Below are positions 1 to 6,266 of a stretch of 59,294 nt of DNA, piece by piece. Source of the DNA: a virus; the IMG/VR virus record IMGVR_UViG_3300031963_009021, positions 1 through 59,294 of that record; one strand, given 5' to 3'. Each line of letters opens with the position of its first letter. The stretch's first letter is position 1. The position numbers and the translations under genes are program-made. The notes below the pieces were generated by a model. The model did no database searches, was not told the origin of the DNA, and saw only the letters and a list, made by a program, of their open reading frames with translations.

Positions 1-743
1 ATGATGACCGCAACTTTACCAACATTTTTAATTTGTTTTTCTTTAATTTCAGGAACATATATTGATTCAGGTTTTAAATCTAACGGTAAAATTGACCTGA
101 ATTTATTAATAAATTTTTCTTTGGTTTCATAAAATTCTTGATTCGGTTTCCCAACCGATTGGTGGGTTATTTCAAATGATGAGGTAACACCTATCTTAAC
201 ACCATCAACATAATTAGGTAAACAAAAACTATGGTCATAAAAATGGAAACGTCCCATGGTCTCATCAAATTTATGTATTATCTTTGTTTTGTCAAATGCC
301 ATAAATAAACCATCAATACTTACGACAGGAACTAAGAATGGTAATTTTGGTGAGTATTTACTTAAAAACTTTTTATGACCGTCAGGATGATGATAAACTT
401 GACCAACCATAGTTTGTTTTAATCTTTCCCAATACACACCCGACTCAGGAAAATAACAACTACCAGCCTTACCAATTATACCGAATTCAGGGTTGTTAGA
501 AAAATCCTCTAACAATTTTTTACCCCAATTTTTTTCAAGTTTAATATCGTTATGACAACATACAACAATATCATACTTGGCATCTTTTATTCCTTTATTG
601 TAAAGTTCGGATAATGAGTATTCGTTATGGTTTACGTAAGGTAAAACCTGTACCCATTGAAGTCCTGATGTTAACACAAGATGGTCATTAAACTTATCGT
701 TGTATTCTTTATCTTTATGTGTTGAGTAAATTATTGTTATCAT
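1..743 (-). CDS. Glycosyltransferase, GT-A type (Glyco_tranf_2_5/StrF-like), 3' end outside the window
   Basis: Read from the ATG at 743 the frame stays open to base 1, giving at least 247 residues without the C-terminus. The protein opens MITIIYSTHKDKEYNDKF and contains YDIVVCCHNDIKL, the position of the nucleotide-sugar and metal-binding segment of GT-A enzymes, then FGIIGKAGSCYF and SIDGLFMAF followed by GRFHFYDHSFC. This order matches the StrF-like GT2-type family, which transfers sugars from nucleotide donors in the cytoplasm. The first 29 bases overlap the 56-residue gene upstream, so translation is probably coupled. It is the last gene visible in the minus-strand operon with dUTPase and the exonuclease. 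The acceptor is unknown; DNA bases, a virion protein or host glycan are all possible. Confidence 0.75.
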   Translation of the reverse strand, partial: MITIIYSTHKDKEYNDKFNDHLVLTSGLQWVQVLPYVNHNEYSLSELYNKGIKDAKYDIVVCCHNDIKLEKNWGKKLLEDFSNNPEFGIIGKAGSCYFPESGVYWERLKQTMVGQVYHHPDGHKKFLSKYSPKLPFLVPVVSIDGLFMAFDKTKIIHKFDETMGRFHFYDHSFCLPNYVDGVKIGVTSSFEITHQSVGKPNQEFYETKEKFINKFRSILPLDLKPESIYVPEIKEKQIKNVGKVAVI

Positions 744-885
744 CTTCGTTTTCTTCTAATAATTTCTTTAACTTATCTAATTTTTCTGTCATATACCCAT
801 TCCACCACCCATCATTCATATTTGACATGGCAATTTCAGACTTCACCTTTTCAATCTCACACTCTATTTCTTTTTTACTTTTCAT
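715..885 (-). CDS. Small hypothetical protein (56 aa)
   Basis: This short gene encodes MKSKKEIECEIEKVKSEIAM and ends NNNLLNT. It is highly charged and mostly predicted helical, with a heptad-like N-terminal half and a Lys/Glu-rich C-terminal half (KLDKLKKLLEENEDD) around a central WWNGY. The ATG overlaps the dUTPase stop in an ATGA arrangement, and its own end overlaps the glycosyltransferase start by 29 bases. Both overlaps are typical of translationally coupled phage genes and support it being real. I do not recognise a family. A small coiled-coil protein is the only structural statement I can make. Confidence 0.6.
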   Translation of the reverse strand: MKSKKEIECEIEKVKSEIAMSNMNDGWWNGYMTEKLDKLKKLLEENEDDNNNLLNT

Positions 886-1487
886 ATCCCTGTACTTCCA
901 AATCCGTTATCACCTCTTTCTTTTTCGTTTATTTTTTCTTTTTCAACCAAATTAACCCACTTTCCATTAACAACAGGGCAAAGAACTGCTTGAGCAACCT
1001 TCATACCTTTAGTTATCGTTACAGGGTGATTATTTGTGTTAAATACAATTACTTGAACTTCACCTGTATATCCATTGTCAACAGTTCCTGGTGAGTTAAG
1101 AACCATTAGTCCTTGTTTAATCGCTAAGCCGCTTTTAGACCTAACTTGAATTTCGTACCCATCTTTAATATCAAATGAAAGACCTGTCGGAACTAAAACT
1201 CTACCAAAAGAAGGTATTTCTATTTCCTCGGTTGAATATAAATCAAATCCAGAATCACTTGAATAATTATAGAACGGGTCAATTGCATTTTCATTTAACT
1301 TAGTATACCCTAAATCAAGTGTTGGTTCATATTCATTAAATGCCTTTTCAATTTCACTAAAATCAACACCAAATTCGTCCATTATTGAGTCAAAATCTCC
1401 AACGTCATCATCTTTAGTTAATTTCATAATCTCATCAATTTCTTTCATTTTTTCGTTGTAGAAATTGTAATTTTCAGGATTTGTCAT
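882..1487 (-). CDS. dut: dUTP diphosphatase (dUTPase)
   Basis: Trimeric dUTPase hydrolyses dUTP to dUMP and pyrophosphate, keeping uracil out of DNA and feeding dTMP synthesis. All five family motifs are visible: motif I SGFDLYS (about 79-85), motif II VRSKSGLA (115-122), motif III NSPGTVDNGYTGEVQV (131-146, with the conserved Asp137 and Tyr140), motif IV around GMKVAQAVL (161-169) and the C-terminal motif V RGDNGFGSTG (191-200). The protein is 201 residues, longer than the usual 140-155, because of an acidic N-terminal extension of about 65 residues with no recognised domain. It overlaps the upstream exonuclease gene by 4 bases and the downstream small gene by 4 bases, so it sits in a coupled nucleotide-metabolism operon. 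Confidence 0.95.
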   Translation of the reverse strand: MTNPENYNFYNEKMKEIDEIMKLTKDDDVGDFDSIMDEFGVDFSEIEKAFNEYEPTLDLGYTKLNENAIDPFYNYSSDSGFDLYSTEEIEIPSFGRVLVPTGLSFDIKDGYEIQVRSKSGLAIKQGLMVLNSPGTVDNGYTGEVQVIVFNTNNHPVTITKGMKVAQAVLCPVVNGKWVNLVEKEKINEKERGDNGFGSTGI

Positions 1488-2185
1488 TTTAGTTCTTTTA
1501 ATTTTTTTATAGCTTCTATTAATACCTCCACATCCTTCTCACAATATTCGGCAATTTCTTTTATCATATTCTTATTCCAATAAGAATCGTGGACATTTGC
1601 CCCAGACACCTCACCACCTTTTGGTGATTCAATCCCCAAACAAGAGCAAAGTAAATCAAGGGACCCAATTGCGGTATAAGCCCCGTATTGCCATATTTCT
1701 TTAGTGTCAATCGCTTTAACTTCCCATGGCTTTGTATCATATGATGGAAGAATCTTGGATGGCATAATCCCATTAATAATCATACGCTTAGCCAACATAG
1801 GAATATCAAAATTCTTTAAATTGTGACCACATAGATAAAAATCAAGTTTATGACATCTATCTAAAAGATTTCTAACTTGGATTAAAAGTTCCTTTTCATC
1901 TTCACCTGAAAATGTTTGTTTTTTAACATCACCATTATCCATAACAAATGCCATTGACACACAAACAATTTTTGCAAATTCGGGGACCAATGCCCCCCGT
2001 TTTATAAAAACATCATCAGGAACAAGTCCTACGTCTTCTGGAAATCTTTTTTGAAACCAATCAAAGTACTTACTGAATTGGTCCGCAAGTTCGGGACTAA
2101 ATTTTTGACAAGATTCGTAATCAGGACAACCCCCAACAGTCTCAATGTCTAAGAATAAAATTTTAGTAATTGGAATATTAATCAT
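1484..2185 (-). CDS. Predicted 3'-5' exonuclease of the DnaQ/PolB-exo-like (DEDDy) superfamily
   Basis: The 233-residue protein has the three exonuclease motifs: ExoI FLDIET (Asp13, Glu15), ExoII GHNLKNFDIP (Asp127) and ExoIII with Tyr214 and Asp218 in EYCEKDVE. These four acidic residues coordinate the two catalytic metal ions, and the Tyr places it in the DEDDy group. It resembles stand-alone exonucleases related to the proofreading domain of family-B polymerases. It has no polymerase domain of its own and the phage polymerase at 24915 carries an intact proofreading site, so this enzyme probably acts in repair, recombination or host DNA degradation. It lies 3 bases after the glycosyltransferase gene and overlaps dut by 4 bases. 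Confidence 0.85.
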   Translation of the reverse strand: MINIPITKILFLDIETVGGCPDYESCQKFSPELADQFSKYFDWFQKRFPEDVGLVPDDVFIKRGALVPEFAKIVCVSMAFVMDNGDVKKQTFSGEDEKELLIQVRNLLDRCHKLDFYLCGHNLKNFDIPMLAKRMIINGIMPSKILPSYDTKPWEVKAIDTKEIWQYGAYTAIGSLDLLCSCLGIESPKGGEVSGANVHDSYWNKNMIKEIAEYCEKDVEVLIEAIKKLKELK

Positions 2186-2188
2186 ATC

Positions 2189-3406
2189 TTATTTTATAAT
2201 TGATTCGTAAAATTCTTTTCGCAAAATGGTTACATTTTGTAAATTGTATTTGTCTTTAACAGTTTCATACAATCTTTCACCCATATCGGTAATCATATTA
2301 GGGTTCTCAACAAGTTTTTTAATAAACTTTGACCAATCACTATGATTTTTAGTTTCGTCAACTAACAAAGCATTACCATCAACAAAATTACCATTTTTAA
2401 GTGAATGTTTCAAGTCAATTGTATAAGGACCAACGTTAGATGCGATTAACGCTTTTTTGTAAAACCCCGCCTCAATAACTTTAAGTTGAGATTTAACCCT
2501 GTTAAAAATATGGTTTTTAATTGGTGCTAAAGAAATATCAAATTTAGAGTAATTCATAGCGTAAGATGTTACAGGTTTTGTCCAAACTCTTTGGTATGGT
2601 AATATAATATCACTTTTGTATTCATCTTCTTTAAATTCAAATAAGTAATCTTTGTATTTACCGTCAATAATTTTATAGTTATTTGTAAAAATCTCTTCAT
2701 ACTTAACCCAAACGGTTTCGCTAGGTTTAATTGGTCTTTGTTTTTGTTCACCTGTCTGTTGATTAACTTCAGTTACGGTCCCACGAATATCAAATCCACA
2801 TAACACATATTGGATTTTATCATTAATACTTGAGTTTTTTTGAACAAATCCATCCAATAATTTTAAATCATGTAAATGAGATGACCCCCCTAACCAACCA
2901 ACTCTAATTCTTTCAGATTCTAATGTTGGTTGTTTGAACTGAGGTTCATCTGGATTTATTGCATTTGGAAAAACAACCACATTTTTATTGTATTTTCTAA
3001 TTTCATCGGCAAAAATTTCTGTAGTTGTTGTTACATAATCCGCTAATTTTAGATTAGCAACAATTTTTTCATGTATTTTGTTTTGAACAATTAATGAGTG
3101 GATTGGGTGTTCTTTTGTTGGTAACCAATAATCATCTAAATCAACAATAACTTTAATTCCTTGGGATTTTAAGTAGTTAATCAACTGTTGAGTCCCCTCA
3201 TAAGATGAACCAACATTTCTATGGATATGAACAATTTGATATTTTTTCCAATAATTAGGGTCATTTACTTTAGGTTCAAAATCAATATCCACATAAAAAT
3301 CATTAGGATACATATTTTGTAACATTACATGGGGGTCAACTGAGCGAAACTTTCCGACACCAGTTTTATCGCTTGGTAAGACTAACACATTAATTTTTTC
3401 TTTCAT
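2189..3406 (-). CDS. Glycosyltransferase, GT-B fold (GT4-like)
   Basis: The 405-residue length and organisation fit a GT-B enzyme with two Rossmann-like halves. The N-terminal half begins KINVLVLPSDKTGVGKFRSV, which looks like the glycine-containing acceptor-side loop, and contains VIVDLDDYWLP and a YVTTTTEIFADEI segment. The C-terminal half starts at RIRVGWLGGSSHLHDL, the typical opening of the donor-binding domain, and ends with KVIEAGFYKKALIASNVGPY, resembling the donor-contacting region seen in GT4 enzymes. It is the first gene of a minus-strand operon (GT, exonuclease, dut, 56-aa protein, GT2-like) behind a sigma70-like promoter. Co-transcription with dUTPase suggests expression during DNA replication, which fits DNA or nucleotide glycosylation, but this is inference. 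Confidence 0.8.
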   Translation of the reverse strand: MKEKINVLVLPSDKTGVGKFRSVDPHVMLQNMYPNDFYVDIDFEPKVNDPNYWKKYQIVHIHRNVGSSYEGTQQLINYLKSQGIKVIVDLDDYWLPTKEHPIHSLIVQNKIHEKIVANLKLADYVTTTTEIFADEIRKYNKNVVVFPNAINPDEPQFKQPTLESERIRVGWLGGSSHLHDLKLLDGFVQKNSSINDKIQYVLCGFDIRGTVTEVNQQTGEQKQRPIKPSETVWVKYEEIFTNNYKIIDGKYKDYLFEFKEDEYKSDIILPYQRVWTKPVTSYAMNYSKFDISLAPIKNHIFNRVKSQLKVIEAGFYKKALIASNVGPYTIDLKHSLKNGNFVDGNALLVDETKNHSDWSKFIKKLVENPNMITDMGERLYETVKDKYNLQNVTILRKEFYESIIK

Positions 3407-3428
3407 ATTTTTTAATTATATAAACTAA

Positions 3429-3457
3429 AATATAATAGACCATTTTCATTATATCAA
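3429..3457 (-). promoter_or_regulatory. Sigma70-like promoter for the glycosyltransferase-exonuclease-dUTPase operon
   Basis: Reading the minus strand, TTGATA (3457-3452) is followed after exactly 17 bases by TATATT (3434-3429). The start codon at 3406 lies 22 bases downstream. The same architecture occurs before DNA polymerase and the SSB gene. No TATTTAT motif is present here. Confidence 0.55.
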
Positions 3458-3461
3458 TATA

Positions 3462-3495
3462 GAAAACAAAAAACCCCCACGATTAATGGAGGTTT
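3462..3495 (-). terminator. Rho-independent terminator after the 204-aa gene
   Basis: On the minus strand an 8-bp stem AAACCTCC/GGGGGTTT with one T-G wobble closes a 9-base loop and is followed by a T-rich run. It separates the 3528-4142 gene from the operon starting at 3406. Confidence 0.75.
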
Positions 3496-3527
3496 GACCA
3501 ATGTAATAAAATACAAAGGGGTGCGTG

Positions 3528-4142
3528 TTATTCCGAAATTTTTCTAACCTTAGTAACTTTACCCTCAAACATATGTTGACCCACTCTAAATTTAAAAACA
3601 TCGTTAGATTTTTTTGTGGACTCAACCATAAGACCATTTTCTTTTAGTACCTCTTCAACAGTCTCCCTTACAATACTTCTAATATCATCAGCGGAAATAC
3701 CATTTGAAATGCTCTCATTAACAATCGGTCTACGTTGTTGTGTGTTTGGTAATGGTTCTCCTTTTGCGTTAACGTTCATTAATCTTGCAGCTTTTTCAGC
3801 TAACTCAGATGAAATACTACTACCACCAGTTAATGGGTTATTTGGTTGAACAATTGGATGTTCCATCATTAATTGTTTTATTTCATCAGGTAATTTTGAT
3901 GACATAATTCTATCTTTAGTTACTGGTTGTTGAGGTTTACTAACAGTACTAGTTGTATGAAATTCACTTTCATTTAAAATATCATTAGGTAAATTGTAAG
4001 TTGCTTGAGGCGCTTCGTAATTTTCTACCTGTGGTGTGGAAAAATTATTTATTCCATTATTACCTCTACCCATAGTATCGTGTCGTTCCATAATTTTTTT
4101 AGACACCATAAGTTTTTGTATTAAATCATTTTCGTTTGTCAT
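3528..4142 (-). CDS. Hypothetical protein (204 aa)
   Basis: I do not recognise the family. The N-terminus MTNENDLIQKLMVSKKIMER looks helical. Residues 25-130 are low in hydrophobics and rich in Asn, Gln, Pro and Ser, suggesting a disordered middle. The C-terminus holds a predicted helix (DDIRSIVRETVEEVLKENGL) followed by a short beta-like segment FKFRVGQHMFEGKVTKVRKI. A terminator follows its stop. Its neighbours on the same strand, including a gene cluster preceded by a TATTTAT motif, suggest a virion-assembly or late function. This is inference from position only. Confidence 0.7.
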   Translation of the reverse strand: MTNENDLIQKLMVSKKIMERHDTMGRGNNGINNFSTPQVENYEAPQATYNLPNDILNESEFHTTSTVSKPQQPVTKDRIMSSKLPDEIKQLMMEHPIVQPNNPLTGGSSISSELAEKAARLMNVNAKGEPLPNTQQRRPIVNESISNGISADDIRSIVRETVEEVLKENGLMVESTKKSNDVFKFRVGQHMFEGKVTKVRKISE

Positions 4143-4195
4143 AATAATATGTTTTATAAAAAATATGTGATAAAATATAACAGTAAAGTTAACTG

Positions 4196-4600
4196 TTAAG
4201 CAATGTTCTCTTCTGTATTATCAAATGTGACTAAGCTAATAACTCTCACCATTCCTTTATCACCATTAGGATTAAATCCTGGTTTTGGTTCATTAAATGT
4301 CTCACCTGTTGGTTTAAATGATAGGATTTTATCAACTCTAAATAATCTCCACCCAGGTAATGGTTGTTCACCTTTATATCCTGTATGAGACGCTCCCGAA
4401 TTATCCCAAGCCCTTAATACTGGGTTATCTGCTTTACTATACCCAAAACAAACAGGCTCAATTTCACGTAAACCTTTACCTCCTGGTTCATCACCATCAT
4501 AATAAATAATAACTTTGCGTCGTTTATTAATTGCATCACTTAATGATTCTATTGATGCGACTTCTAATAATACCGACTTAAATGTATCTATTAATTTCAT
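4196..4600 (-). CDS. WYL-domain-like protein (134 aa)
   Basis: The core from about residue 22 to 103 resembles the WYL domain, a small beta-barrel that binds nucleic acid or small ligands and normally sits in bacterial transcription regulators. Visible landmarks are the strand VIIYYDGDE, the segment LREIEPVCFGYSKADNPVLRAWD, where the WYL/AYD-type motif falls (here RAWD), and PGWRLFRVDKILSFKPTGE, the conserved Arg-containing strand near the end of the domain. There is no helix-turn-helix, so it is not a standard WYL repressor. It is the last gene of a four-gene minus-strand cluster and overlaps the upstream start-stop junction by one base. A weak 7-bp inverted repeat (4178-4198) spans its stop codon. 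Confidence 0.7.
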   Translation of the reverse strand: MKLIDTFKSVLLEVASIESLSDAINKRRKVIIYYDGDEPGGKGLREIEPVCFGYSKADNPVLRAWDNSGASHTGYKGEQPLPGWRLFRVDKILSFKPTGETFNEPKPGFNPNGDKGMVRVISLVTFDNTEENIA

Positions 4601-4893
4601 TATGCACTTGGAGTTGTGTAAGGGTTTTGTATTTTATATTTATTTATTACCAATTCTGCTTTCCTTTCAATTATGTCTTGAATACCTCCCGCATTTTGGT
4701 TTCCTGTATCTAAAAACTGACCAGTTCCTTTACCTTGAGCATCTCCATCCGCTAACGCATCTGGATTAACTGCCGAGTATTGGTTTTCTGTTTTGTAATC
4801 ATTTTTAGGGAACAATTTTTTTCTTTCCGATTCTGCGATTTCAGATAATGAGTTTTTAGGTTGACTGAAATCTAATGGTTCGTTAACTGCCAT
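4600..4893 (-). CDS. Hypothetical protein (97 aa)
   Basis: The product begins MAVNEPLDFSQPKNSLSEIA and is polar throughout. The middle (NPDALADGDAQGKGTGQFLD) is Gly/Asp-rich and likely flexible, with a predicted helix near the C-terminus (IQDIIERKAELVINKYKIQ). No family is recognised. It lies 2 bases after the 156-aa gene and shares its final base with the WYL-like gene start, so it is probably co-translated with them. A small virion or assembly factor is possible. Confidence 0.65.
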   Translation of the reverse strand: MAVNEPLDFSQPKNSLSEIAESERKKLFPKNDYKTENQYSAVNPDALADGDAQGKGTGQFLDTGNQNAGGIQDIIERKAELVINKYKIQNPYTTPSA

Positions 4894-4895
4894 AA

Positions 4896-5366
4896 TTATA
4901 TTATTTTATTGATTAAATCGTTTATTCTTTTTAAGTTTTCGGTTATTGCCGTATCATATCTTTCTGTTGCCGATTTATGTGATTTAGTCGGTCTATTCAT
5001 ATTATTCACGTTATTTTTTTCGTGAGGTTGAATAAATTGATTTGGGAGTACAGTTGATTTAACTTCCTTTGGTAAACGAGAATTTTCTCTCATTGAGTTC
5101 AGAGTATTGTCAACCCACTCTTTTACGTAATGACCTCCATTTAATATAAATGATAAATCGTTTTCATGACCATTAAAATTGTCAAACCAATTTTTCATTC
5201 TTTTTAATTGTTGATACGTAATTTCTTTTTTATCTCTTAGGTCTTTATTTCGTTTATAACCTTCAGTTGTTTCATCAGCACCATTGGCAGAATTAAAGCA
5301 TTGGTCTAAATAACCAACAACGTCTTCAGGTAATGGAACTGTATGTCCGTATAAATCTTTATTCAT
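4896..5366 (-). CDS. Hypothetical protein (156 aa)
   Basis: The protein opens MNKDLYGHTVPLPEDVVGYL and is predicted mostly helical. Residues 40-95 contain two amphipathic helices around KEITYQQLKRMKNWFDNF and a hydrophobic NDLSFILNGGHYVKEWV. The C-terminal third is basic and Asn-rich, ending in a helix ENLKRINDLINKII. I recognise no domain. It overlaps the 284-aa gene upstream by 8 bases, which supports the chosen start and suggests translational coupling in a late operon. Confidence 0.7.
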   Translation of the reverse strand: MNKDLYGHTVPLPEDVVGYLDQCFNSANGADETTEGYKRNKDLRDKKEITYQQLKRMKNWFDNFNGHENDLSFILNGGHYVKEWVDNTLNSMRENSRLPKEVKSTVLPNQFIQPHEKNNVNNMNRPTKSHKSATERYDTAITENLKRINDLINKII

Positions 5367-6213
5367 CGTATTTTAAAGTTTTAATCAATTGGTCTAAACT
5401 AATCCCCTCTTTTTCGGCTAGTTTCTTTATTGATTTTAAATTCCTCTTTAAAAATTTACTTATTGTTTGGTTTGAGTTGGAGTCTGTTTTAACTACATCA
5501 CCATCTTTTTTTGATTTTTTAGTTAAAATGTCTTCAACCATCTTAACCATTTTTTGTCTTTGTATTTCTTCAATCGGTTCTTTTTCAACTAAACGCTGTC
5601 TAATGAAGGCTCCTTTAACTTTTTTCTTTTCTAACTTAGGGTCTTTACCCATTTCCTCAGCTCTTTCCTCGCCATTATCAACACCCATATCTTCAAGAGT
5701 CTCTACAGTATCTTCAAAATCCATATCTTTAGTTTCCTCATACCCAAAAGCATCAGAATAATCAACCTCAGATACAACATTATCTTGTTCATCTTCACTC
5801 TCACCCCAATACACACGGTAACCTCTTGTAACAGGGTCATTAGTTACTCTGGACATTGCAACAGTTTGGTCCATAGTTTTTTTAGGTGTTAACTTTTGAT
5901 TAAGAATTGGTGAATTAGAACCTAACATAGTACCATCAGCATCAACCAATTCCTCAATTTCTCCTTCAGAATCTAAGTCTTTGAATTTTTTTTCAATCTG
6001 TTTTGGGTTTAATTTCTTCTTTGTTTTTAAAAACTTACCAACCAAATCTTTAATACTTTTTTCATTCTTTTTACTTAAAACTATTTTTTTGTCTTTTTTT
6101 CTTGATTCAGTTAAAGTTTCGGCCACAGAATAGAATAACGATATTTTATCATAACCTTCTTTTAAAAGGAAATAATAATTATTACTGAAATATTCTTTAT
6201 TATATTCTATCAT
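5359..6213 (-). CDS. Hypothetical acidic/charged protein (284 aa), possible virion assembly factor
   Basis: This first gene of the four-gene minus operon encodes a highly charged protein. Residues 35-85 are Lys-rich (KKDKKIVLSKKNEKSIKD), followed by a strongly acidic middle (about 140-190: ESEDEQDNVVSEVDYSDAF, then DMDFEDTVETLEDMGVDN) and a Lys-rich C-terminal third. Alternating acidic and basic helical blocks are common in scaffold or core proteins, but I see no diagnostic motif and do not assign that function. It starts 16 bases after a TATTTAT motif and is divergent from the papain-tailed adhesin, which has its own copy of the motif. Confidence 0.7.
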   Translation of the reverse strand: MIEYNKEYFSNNYYFLLKEGYDKISLFYSVAETLTESRKKDKKIVLSKKNEKSIKDLVGKFLKTKKKLNPKQIEKKFKDLDSEGEIEELVDADGTMLGSNSPILNQKLTPKKTMDQTVAMSRVTNDPVTRGYRVYWGESEDEQDNVVSEVDYSDAFGYEETKDMDFEDTVETLEDMGVDNGEERAEEMGKDPKLEKKKVKGAFIRQRLVEKEPIEEIQRQKMVKMVEDILTKKSKKDGDVVKTDSNSNQTISKFLKRNLKSIKKLAEKEGISLDQLIKTLKYDE

Positions 6214-6229
6214 ATCACTTTTTTTTATA

Positions 6230-6236
6230 ATAAATA
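6230..6236 (-). promoter_or_regulatory. TATTTAT late-type motif upstream of the 284-aa gene
   Basis: The minus strand reads TATTTAT with 16 bases to the start codon at 6213. It is back-to-back with the plus-strand copy at 6250, forming a divergent promoter region. Confidence 0.55.
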
Positions 6237-6249
6237 CTTCGTTTTAGAG

Positions 6250-6256
6250 TATTTAT
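6250..6256 (+). promoter_or_regulatory. TATTTAT late-type motif upstream of the papain-tailed adhesin
   Basis: TATTTAT ends 10 bases before the ATG at 6267. The gap is A-rich and carries no Shine-Dalgarno-like sequence. Confidence 0.5.
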
Positions 6257-6266
6257 CTTAAAAAAG

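Noticed and set aside
4178-4198. Terminator hairpin over the WYL-like gene stop
   Set aside because: The 7-bp stem TAACAGT/ACTGTTA has only two G-C pairs and no T run, so it is too weak to call.
5333-5761. 142-codon plus-strand frame
   Set aside because: Antisense of the 284- and 156-residue genes, with low-complexity Ser/Phe-rich sequence and no homology or start signal.
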